Source: Cudoniella acicularis
Taxonomy: Eukaryota; Ascomycota; Leotiomycetes; Helotiales; Helotiaceae
Length of the DNA stretch: 26,078 nt
NCBI GenBank assembly: GCA_013054445.1
Contig: JAAMPI010000779.1
Coordinates: 1 to 26,078 of the forward strand
Direction: 5' to 3'
A program made the translations under genes and the position numbers. Below are positions 12,835-21,516 of the stretch, piece by piece (the stretch's first letter is position 1; each line of letters starts with the position of its first letter). The notes below the pieces were generated by a model that saw only the letters and a list, made by a program, of their open reading frames with translations, searched no databases and had not been told where the DNA came from.

Positions 12835-12840
12835 TATATA
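12835..12840 (-). promoter_or_regulatory. possible TATA element of the PKS
   Basis: A TATATA hexamer sits about 290 bases before the PKS ATG and about 60 bases before the putative leader intron. Position and sequence suit a core promoter, but TATA-like words are frequent in this AT-rich DNA. Confidence 0.3.
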
Positions 12841-13554
12841 GCAACACTGGCCTTAAAATCGGCAGGCCATGAATCATGAATTCAATAAGACCGAACACCT
12901 TGATTTAATTTCAAGCTCCCTGAGAGGGTTATTTAGGAACACTTCACATTTTTTGGCCGGAACATGGGTCATGGCCACATTCCTCTGTAGGTGGCCCTGA
13001 CCGGTTTACCTCTTGGGATTTTTGAGCGTTTCTTCCCATATTTATTAAGTAGTAAACAAATGATATTACTAGATTATGGAACGCTTATTATTAGTAATTT
13101 TCTTTTTACGATAACTATCGGAAGAATAATTCATACTATTAGCAATTTCTATAATACTGTATTTTGCATCTAGTTATGTGTATTAACCAAATTTATTCTT
13201 CATATTTAGAAGTTTCGTAAGAAGAGACTAAACTAAATCTTAATTTAAGTTTAACAGGCGGACTACGTAACTATTAGGCACACTGTTTCCGACTTTATGG
13301 CAAAAATTATTTCGAGCTGGAAGTAGACATTGCCGCACCTGGTTTCTCGACACCTTGAGAATCTGGAGACCCTTATCTCATCTCAAAAGAGTCAAAACGG
13401 AGGCTCGTATGCTGCACTTGATTTTATCCGCAAAATACCTTGACAATAATCCAAAATCCCACGTCAATAATAATGCTTGCTCACCCGATCGTGCTGCGCC
13501 GTCCACCATCCGATTGATCTGCCTTAGCTACGGAAAAATCAGCTTCAGCATGTT
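12841..13554. other. AT-rich part of the PKS/PTH11 divergent intergenic region
   Basis: From the PKS promoter outward the sequence becomes AT-rich (13040-13260) with no credible gene. Short open frames here (12991-13173, 13355-13654) have no family features. Regulatory sites of the PKS probably lie near its start, but I cannot name one. Confidence 0.5.
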
Positions 13555-14000
13555 GGTTCTCCCGATGCTGCAGATAATTCTATATTTAGTATTCACGTAC
13601 TTAGACTCAACAGGTCCTCATAACGGAGATTTTTACATGCATGTAGGTAATTAACACCCAATGTATCGATTCTACCGTTCCGGCAGATGGATCTAGAAAG
13701 AGTCAATTAAACTCTAACAGAATTATTTGTTCCACCGTTGCAGCGCACAATCCTATATGCATGTGGCTGAGACCCAACATCCGAGTTCTGTCGTTGCTGC
13801 AGATAATTCTACGCGTCCGATTCAAATCCAATCGGTAATTGATTTTACCCTGGCTGCGGACAATTTTGCATGCATGTAATGAAAACCCAAAATTTGGCTA
13901 TGCCCTTAGCGGCTCGTTCCGTTGCTGTAGATGGAGAACTATGAATGCAAAATCCAACAAGCAATGATTCCGTTATTTCTGTGGATCATGCAAGTAATGA
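13555..14000. repeat. degenerate ~58-bp tandem repeat, about eight copies
   Basis: A unit of roughly 55-64 bases recurs. Its anchors are a TGCTGCAGATAATTCTA block followed about 8 bases later by ATGCATGT and then by an ACCCAA block. The first block occurs exactly at 13566-13582 and 13795-13811 (229 bases, four periods apart); weaker forms start near 13678, 13737, 13852, 13923 and 13972. ATGCATGT occurs at about 13637, 13757 and 13871; ACCCAA near 13656, 13772 and 13886. The array lies between two divergently transcribed genes. It could be a satellite or an old array of binding sites. Confidence 0.65.
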
Positions 14001-15021
14001 CGTGGTATATAATTAAAATCAAGATTTTTCTTTAAAGGTACTTTAAACGCTAGGGAAGATACGCTGGACAGAAATTGTGATCCGTAGACCTAGTAAAGCT
14101 AAGGTTACAGTATCGCATCGTACCATATGCAATAAAATGGCATAGCAAAATCTCGCCATTTTCCCCCGCCTCGGCCCCTCTTCCCCCAAGCTCTCTCCGC
14201 TCTAAAATATTCACTAAAATATCTGCAAAATAGGATATCATGAAAACTGAAGATTCTTATTAGAGTCTGCCAAGTTCAGTTATCATTGAAGTCGAAGTAT
14301 GTTGTAAACCTATGCGAAAACATTCAAGAAGATCCCATTTTCTCAATGTGCGCCTTTGCAAAGTGCTAAGACTGGCCCCATTTCAAATACGATCGTTGAG
14401 ACTCTGAAAGAAAGTCTTTTCCTTCCACAAACACTTGTTGTTCAGCCCGTAAGATTCGCAATCCGGCGTTGCTGCATAGTCAAAGATTCAGAGCTTAGGC
14501 TAAAGCCTAATAAATTATAGAATCAAGACCAGAAATAAGTCATTCGACAACGCTCTGGGCTTTCGTGTACTCCCCCGTGAGTCTAGAGTGTTAGATTGGC
14601 CCGCTCGGCCATCGGTGGGAAGGCCACGGAACGTGGTCAGGGCGATTGTCAGATGGTAAATCAACCCATCGGGTAAAGGTTTAGTAGGATGCCCCTGCGT
14701 GTTACATGAGCGCTACAGAAATACTGGAAACTACAGGGGAGATTCAAGAAGTTGCGCAATCGCTCCTGGAACTTCCTTTTGCTAAACGAGTCCCACTTAT
14801 CGTTAGCATACATCCGCCACGGATGGCTCCATCTCCTACTGTTTTCTACCTTCTATTTCAAAACTTCCGCTCTCTTGCGGCACGGACGGAGTATGCTGTG
14901 CTAAGTACTGGCCGTAATTTTCAGATTATATCGTCAAAGCTTTCACAACCTCACCACCCATTTCCGCACAGGAGCACACGCTTACATTCCTCGGTATTTA
15001 TTCAACGCTCATTGATCGACC
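14001..15021. other. upstream region of the PTH11-like gene
   Basis: No gene is supported. Small inverted repeats are visible: TTAGGCT/AGCCTAA around 14495-14510, TGGCC/GGCCA around 14597-14611, and CCACG-GAA-CGTGG around 14622-14634. The latter two, about 400 bases before the ATG at 15022, could be regulator sites, but this is unproven. A 159-codon open frame from 14706 overlaps the real gene in another frame and looks non-coding. Confidence 0.4.
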
Positions 15022-16244
15022 ATGACGACTCCCTCCTCTCAACAATTCCCTCCTGGCTATCTAGAGGAGTACAAAGGTGCTGCCCCGGTAGCCGTGTCTA
15101 TCACTTTCATCGTTCTCGAAATATTCTTTGTTGCTTTGAGGTTCTGGGCTCGTTATATCGGCCGGGTGAAATGGGGACTCGATGACTTCCTCATGGTTCC
15201 AGCTCGATACTCTGCATCGCTCTTTGCGGTATATGTATAGGTAATTGATCTATCAGGGACACTTGAAGAGCCCAAGCACCAACCAGAAACATATTTGACT
15301 AACGTTTTTGGCAGCATTCGTCAAGGCCGCGGGTGCTGGATATCACGAGGCGGCAGTTGCGATGAGCAACCCAAAGCAACTGATTCTTTTCCTGAAGTTC
15401 CAGCTTCTTGTTCCCATCGCGTATTTTGCGGCTGTATTATTCCCTAAACTAGCGATCCTGGGCTTGTATCTGCGTATCTTCAACCAGAAAATTTACCGGA
15501 CCGCCGCTTGGACCATAGGCGTGGTGATGACTGCGAATTGGATAGGGGCCACGGTAGCTGCACTTTTTATGTGTCAGCCTCTCAGCTATTTATGGGACAG
15601 AACTATACCGGGAGGCCATTGTTTCGATATTGCGAATTTCTTTCGTTGGGGAAGTTTCATGAACATTCTCACGGACGTAGCGATGCTTGTCCTTCCACTA
15701 CCAACAATATGGACACTAAAGACGTCGCGCAATATAAGAATCGGACTTACTGTTACATTTGCGATGGGCAGTTTGTAAGTTGAATAGAAAGCTTATGCTT
15801 TGGGTGAGAACTTACGAGTATTTTAGGGGTCTCATCACATCCATACTCCGCTTCGTCGGCTTTTTTGATTCGAATGCTGTGATTGATGCCCCCTGGGCCG
15901 CAGCTCCGCTTATCATATGGACAGACGTTGAGACAGGCACCTATCTAATTGCTGCCTGCCTCCCAACATATCGTTCTCTCGCAGTTTCGCTGTGGAAGCG
16001 CAATCCACTTACCCATGTTGGCTATGCGTCAAAGGTGTCGGCCAACTCAAATGCTGGTCGGGATGATATTCCATTGGAGCGGAGAAACAAAGCGGGCTTC
16101 GAAAGATTTGATAACAACTCGGACGAATTATTAACTTCACAACAAAGCGTGAATTGGGTCTCAAGTCCTGGCACAACAGGAAGAGGAATGAAGAAAATGC
16201 CTCTGAATGGAATTATAGTTGAACGTCAAATAGATGTTGTGTGA
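15022..16244 (+). CDS. fungal rhodopsin-like (PTH11-type) integral membrane protein, frame interrupted
   Basis: Seven-helix membrane protein of the fungal rhodopsin-like family often called PTH11-like, without a CFEM domain. Relatives include putative surface sensors; ligand and role are unknown. Exons: 15022-15240, 15315-15774, 15827-16244; introns 15241-15314 (branch GACTAAC) and 15775-15826 are GT-AG. Family marks: GLDDFLMVPA after the first helix, GAGYHEAAVAM, LVPIAYFAAVLFPKLAILGL with YLRIF, CQPLSYLW, LTDVAMLVLPLPTIW, and the last helices with IWTDVETGT. The tail is polar. Exon 1 reads normally up to VPA, then hits a stop before any usable donor; a second frame from about 15204 carries the expected hydrophobic helix (LCIALCGICI) and splices exactly into exon 2. 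So one base is missing near 15204-15206, not in a homopolymer. Intact length would be about 365 residues. It may be a recent pseudogene or hold a sequence error. It is divergent from the PKS and convergent with the FSH1 gene. Confidence 0.85.
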
Positions 16245-16572
16245 TTTATATCAAAGTAGTTGAGAAACAGATTAATATGACTCTGAAACTGAATTGAGGT
16301 ATTTGTTATATTGTATTGAGCATATTTGTTTGCATAATTAACTTCTATTGAGTGTGTCTTATTGAGAATCTATGGGATCGACATTATTCCTGGCAAGAAA
16401 AACGCAAATTATATAATAATCTGCAGAACGAATAAACCTATGGATATTTCCCGTAAGAAATGTGTCAAAAACTTGGTGACAGTGTAGGTGTTACGATTTT
16501 ATATGGTCACTTGGGAATCTAATATATTATATCTTGCATAAATAGCCGTCTCCTCATCAAGTTTTCGAAACT
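16245..16572. other. convergent 3' intergenic region
   Basis: About 330 AT-rich bases between the stop codons of two converging genes. It presumably holds both polyadenylation regions. No gene or repeat seen. Confidence 0.5.
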
Positions 16573-17427
16573 TTATAGTATGGCCAATGCTCTATCCACT
16601 ACTCGTTGAATAACCCGCACTGTCTCGACTACTGATTGTCTGGCTCGAGTACTGGGAACATCATGTCCTTCATTATGCAAGTACTGCAATCTCTCATCTT
16701 GATCACAAATATCCCAAAGCATCTTGCTTGTTCCAGGCCATACAGTATCATTAGTACCCCATGCATGCGCTGTTGGTAGAAGAAGTCGCGGGAGTCCTTC
16801 TTCGACGCCTTTTAGGAATCGAATTTTTCCGAATTTTTCCAGAGCACGAGGATCGAGCGGGATGCCGCCAGAGAGAAACACTGCACACTTAAATGGTAGA
16901 GGCTCATTGGGGTGAGTCATTTGTTGTTGAAGAAGATATGTCGAGATCAGGGAGGCTCCGTGAGAGAAAGCTAAAACTGCGTCGTAAGGCCCCTCAAGTT
17001 CAAGGAAGGTTGTTAAGTTGGACAGCGCCGATCGAAGTGTGTCAGGTGAGGTGTAAGAGAAATAATTGTAGTAAGTATTACTTGGTGGGTAAAATGATTT
17101 TATTTCTGAAGGAATAGAATATGAACAACAGTGTACAATTTTGAGCATCGAGAATAGCGGTGGTGTTGATTGAAAACTTACCTGGGGCAATTTCAACTTC
17201 TAGAGTGCCTTCAACAAAGTCAAATGTGTGATGCTGGTCTAGTTCGTAGCGAATTGCAGCTGGTATTGTCAGATTGAACAAAATCGTCCGAAGAACAACC
17301 ACTTGCCCGTCTGCATCTCTAATACCTACAAATTAAATGAGTGAATGGGAATTGAGGAGAGGAGGTTCAAAGGGTTAAGACACACCTGGCTATTTGTACC
17401 GGCCCCATGAAAACAGAGAAACCGCAT
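16573..17427 (-). CDS. FSH1/LovG-type serine hydrolase, candidate polyketide-releasing thioesterase
   Basis: Alpha/beta hydrolase of the FSH1 (DUF341) family. Exons: 17427-17386, 17325-17307, 17259-17182 and 17105-16573, giving 223 residues, a normal length. The start MRFLCFHGAGTNSQ holds the family's oxyanion-hole HGxG; the family-typical LEMQT then AAIRYEL is restored only by a 19-nt exon 2 and a 47-nt GC-AG intron (17306-17260, GCAAGT donor). Catalytic triad by position: Ser94 in AFSHGAS, Asp166 in WGTNDTVW, His194 in NEGHDVPS. No signal peptide, so cytosolic. In lovastatin synthesis the FSH1-family enzyme LovG frees the product from the PKS LovB; the neighbouring PKS lacks a release domain, so the same job is likely here, though this is inference. 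The frame is intact. It is head-to-head with the adenylating enzyme gene, sharing a ~1-kb promoter region. Confidence 0.9.
17260..17306 (-). other. GC-AG intron of the FSH1 gene
   Basis: Forty-seven bases with a GCAAGT donor and ACCAG acceptor. Only this removal joins the conserved Gln-Thr and Ala-Ala residues of the family in frame. Together with the intron at 17385-17326 it delimits a 19-nt exon (17325-17307). Confidence 0.8.
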
Positions 17428-18434
17428 TTTTGATTATGGGATCGTAGATATTTGTTGTTGGGAGAGCGAAGATGACAGTTTCTCAGTACAATGTGATGTT
17501 GAATAAATGTGGAAGCAAAGAAAGTGAAGGTTGTTGGTGCGCCGCCGACCTTGAATTCATTAACTAACAGAAGGGAGATTCATCCTTCCATAATATATCG
17601 GCATGTGTAATAAAGCCAAAAGGTTTGCATTACATGACAATAGCTGTCATTACGGAGGGCGGTATTTTCTTGAATATTGACTGAAGTAAACAAGGCCGCC
17701 CCCTCTCGGCCCGACCAGCATCCAGTTGCGGCGAAAAGAAGAGAACCTCGACTGGTAAGCAACACATAAGACTAAACTATATTTGCAGACGCTGCAATGA
17801 CACGGCTACGAATCGGGTGAATGGAAATTGTGGACTGGATAAGCCACCTTCCGGAAGTGAAAAGTAGTCTGATAGCTGCGGGGCGTTACTGGGTTGGTTA
17901 TTAAGGGATGCAGTGAGCGCATAGCTGCGTCACCAACATTGGATCAGCTCATGTCTTAGGTGATTGAAGGAATCCTTGCGGGCTCCTCCGAAATGGCGAG
18001 TAAAACAATATTATTTTCATAATTACGCCATGTGAAGTTTTATTGGTTCCCAGTAATTTGGTTGTGCCGCATGGTGACCATGCTTTGCTTGATAACTCTT
18101 TTACCCAGGGTAGTTGGAACCTCCGAAGAGCCTTTCTTCCCGCGCGAATGAAATTGCTTACAATATATATCCTTGGAATTTAAGGTGCAAACGAAACACG
18201 ATGCAATGCAGAGTAATGTACATGCTACAAATTAATTTCGGCTTCCTTGAGAATGAAAAATAGTTCTGACATAGCTAGATGTTTGAACCTACCCAGTTGT
18301 GTGGCTACGTCGAATTGCAGATATTAGCTTTGATTTAATTCACCGCCGTATCGGTGTCTCCAAACCACTCCTCAGTCCTCTCATGAAGTTCTAAATACTA
18401 CGCCAAGCATACCTGGTAAAAGACATCCACCACG
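17428..18434. promoter_or_regulatory. bidirectional promoter region with candidate regulator sites
   Basis: About 1 kb between two divergent cluster genes. It contains a perfect 10-bp palindrome CTTCCGGAAG (17848-17857), two TCCGAA words (17987-17992, 18122-18127), and a ~48-base segment (17893-17940) with a diverged second copy at 20741-20778 in front of the exporter. CGG/CCG-containing sites are what Zn2Cys6 regulators bind, so these are candidates, not proven operators. Confidence 0.4.
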
Positions 18435-20183
18435 ATGGCAGAAAAAAAGGCTCCAAAGATTTCGTGACGCCGTGGCAACTTCGAGCGCAGACCAACTTCT
18501 GCCAACTGTAATCGATTCCCTTGCCCAACATCAACCCAAACGACTCTATGCTGAACTTCCGCTGTCACTCGAGAACTTTGACGCCGGTTTTAGGAAAGCG
18601 ACCTACGCGGCCTTAGCAAATGCGATCAATGGCATGGCTTGGTGGCTTCACCATACTTTGGGGCCTTCAGAAACCTTTGAGACTCTTAGTTATTTGGGTC
18701 CAAATGATCTCAGACACAACATTATTATCTTAGGATGCGTTAAGGCTGGATATACTGTGAGTGAATAACTGTGTTCACTAAAAATTCGAATTAACTTAAC
18801 TTTATTTAGGCCCTCTTCATGTCCCCACGTTTCAGTGATCCAGCCCACGTGAATCTGGCAAAGCAGGTCAACTGCACAATACTTTTGGTCCCCAAAGGTC
18901 GTCCACCGGTGAGCTCTGACATTCTTGAGCACTACACAAGAGTTTGTCAAGTTCCCAGTCTAGAGGAACTATTCGACATCCAGCATCCCTTCTATGAGTT
19001 CAAAAAGACTTTCGAGAAGGCGCGGAACGAACCCCTGGTGATGTTGACGACGTCTGGATCTACAGGATTTCCTAAGCCTATCATTTGGACACACGATTGG
19101 GCAAGTAGCTTCATAAAAGCACGCAGACTTGATCCACCACTCGGTTTCTCTAGTTCAGACAGACTCCTTTTAGGGGGTCGCTTAGTTTGTGCATTTCCTC
19201 CCTTCCATGTAAGTAGATAAAAAGGCCTGCTTACTCTCATATGCTTATTTTCTAGGCCGGCCACACATTTGTCACACTCCTCTTTACTATTTATTGTGGC
19301 TCCAGTATGGTTTATTTGTTGACAGTTACACCACCTTCTGCCAACATGCTTCTTGAATGTGTTCAGCATACGGAAGTAAATGGAGTTATGGTAACCCCAC
19401 CTCTCGCCGAAGAAGTAGCTCGAAGTCCTAGAATTCTATCTTTGCTTTCTCAGCACGTCGATACAATTTTTTTATGCCGGAGGAGACATTTCCCTTTCCG
19501 CCGGCGACATAATCTCATCCAAAGTGAAGCTCTTCACAACCTGCGGCTCTACCGAGCAAGGTTTTTGGCATACTATCTACCCTAGCGGCAGCTGGAATCC
19601 AGACACGTGGAAATTCATGCGGTTACATCCAGCTCAGAATATAATATTTCGCCACCATTCGAAAGATCTATACGAGCCATGCGTATCACGCAACAAAAGC
19701 ATCGATGATGAGCAGTCAGTCTTCAAAATATTCAACGACCTTCAGGAGTACCCCACCAGCGACCTTTTCTCTCCTCATCTAGGTGACAAGGATTTGTGGC
19801 AGTTTCGGGGACGAGCAGATGACCTCCAGAGTTTCATAACAGCTGAAAAGTTCTATCCAACGGCCATGGAACGCCAAATTGCTTTGCATCCAGATATCAA
19901 TGCCCTTTTATTCGTCGGTACACGTCGTCCTCGAGGTGCTCTTCTTGTGGAATTAAGAGAGATTACTACGTCGAAGGAAGAGGCCGTGGAAAGAATTTGG
20001 CCAGTAATTCACGACGCGAATCAGACAGTACCACCAACAGCTCAAATCTGGAAAGAGCTTATTCTCTTCACAGAGATGGGATTGCCTATGAAACGAACTG
20101 CTAAGGGTACAATTGAACGGGCGGCTACTGTGAAGATGTACGAACAAAAATTGGATGAGCTTTTTGCAAAACTTCGGTTGTAG
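18435..20183 (+). pseudogene. NRPS-like adenylation domain protein, truncated and with two frameshifts
   Basis: ANL-superfamily enzyme resembling the N-terminal domain of fungal NRPS-like (A-T-R or A-T-TE) proteins; it would activate a carboxylic acid as its adenylate. Exons: 18435-18756, 18810-19208, 19256-20183, with GT-AG introns 18757-18809 and 19209-19255. Motifs: A3 TTSGSTGFPKP (187-197), A5 TCGSTEQGF (335-343), A7 GRADD (425-429), and the A10 region MKRTAKGTIERA with Lys523. It stops at about 548 residues, just after the adenylation domain; no carrier, reductase or thioesterase domain follows in any frame. Two one-base surpluses are needed to explain the frames: an A7 run at 18442-18448, seven bases after the only usable ATG, and a T7 run at 19467-19473, after which the expected YAGG segment appears in the next frame. 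Such stand-alone adenylation genes can be functional ligases, so the call depends on whether the shifts are real. Confidence 0.75.
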
Positions 20184-21516
20184 ATAACGTGGGCCAAGGA
20201 GGGAACTGGGAAATTAGTCTCAAATGAACAAGGTGTTCGGGTTGCCAGCTCAAAAGATTTGATGGGAATCCAGAGTAATGTTTAATTTGATTTTGATTCT
20301 ATAGCTGTCTCTCGACTGTGACCGGACCACTGCAGGGGTGGGTAGCGAATACTAACCTGAAATAACATCTTGCTTTGCGGTAGTTAAAATTTCTACAGCT
20401 ATTTAACCACCTTGGTTTTATCTCACAAGTCGAGGGGTGCATTTCCATTCTCAGTACTACTCTGAATAGGTCTTGTGTGCATAGTCATGCTTGCCAGTAT
20501 TGAGATACTCGCGCGCCGTAACAATTCAGGGGTATGCTTACAATACAGCCTGAGACGGATATTGTACTTTTGCTCAACCGACATTGCTTGCTGACTTCTT
20601 ATCGTATAAACCCCACAAATGGTTTGATCAAAATGACTATGCAAATAAACAATATACGGCCGCGAGATTTGGAGTTCTTACTTTCCTCTTTTGTGGATGA
20701 ATCCTTCGGTCTGCAGACTGCAACGGGACAGCCCTCCCTGGCTGGCCATTAAGGGATGTAAAGAGCGTCACCAATATTTGCAGCTCTTTGTTGCATTCGA
20801 AAAGTATCTGACCGAGCACTCACTATGTATGCAAGCGGTAAATAGTTCGGCGTGCATGTAAGTGGCGCAATGATGTAGCCTCAGCGCCTTCCGAGCTGCA
20901 GGGAGGGGAGGCAGTGGCACAGCATCGTAAACAACTGCCGAAGATCGTGGTCAAGCACCGACAAACTTCAAAGTCATGGTTCAACTATTGCATATCAATC
21001 CTCCGAAGTTCCGAAGGATTTTTTGGTGCGCCCACCTTACAGCATATCATACGCTACGGAAGAGGCCGGCTCGTGAGTCGTGACAAGCGCCCTGGAATCC
21101 TTACGTACTACTTCGTGCATCCCCAGTTCAAAAATTCACTTTGCAGGCCCCGGTTATAGTGGTATTTCACTCTAAATATTATCTTGCAGCTAAGATTGCT
21201 TTGACTTGCTGGGCTGCATCAATCCAGATGAGCACTCGTGCAGAGCAGAATACTCAATATGGAATCAGCTGTGGAGGTGCCCCCGGAGTGGCGTGAGACA
21301 GGTAAAGGCCCACTCGGTAGATTCAACCCTGCGGTATAACCAAATAGGACCGGTTCTTTGATGACTTTTTTGCAAACTGTATATTTTTCCTGTTGGAGAC
21401 GCAGGGGTATCCAACTAGGCTGACATGCACCTCGTTTTCAATTGTAATTCGTGTTTTCGAGAGGCGGACTTTGTGTTTAAGAACATTGAATTTGAAAACG
21501 TACTAGGAAAGTTGAA
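20184..21516. promoter_or_regulatory. intergenic and exporter promoter region
   Basis: About 1.3 kb with no supported gene; open frames at 20534-20752, 20914-21159 and 21425-21715 have no family features. No carrier or reductase remnant of the preceding gene is seen. Candidate regulatory words: CCTTCGG at 20703-20709, TCCGAAG at 21002-21008 with TTCCGAAGG at 21009-21017, and the diverged copy (20741-20778) of the segment at 17893-17940. Confidence 0.4.

Noticed and set aside
13555..14000. CRISPR array
   Set aside because: Units are degenerate throughout, with no constant repeat and unique spacers, and the DNA is clearly fungal.
14706..15185. 159-codon forward open frame
   Set aside because: It overlaps the true start of the PTH11-like gene in another frame, has no family motif and reads like translated promoter DNA.
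20184..20900. Possible carrier or reductase domain continuing the adenylation gene
   Set aside because: No DSL-type carrier motif and no Rossmann glycine motif was found in the three forward frames after the stop.
20914..21159. 81-codon forward frame before the exporter
   Set aside because: No recognisable motif, no splice context and a non-ATG start; more likely intergenic.
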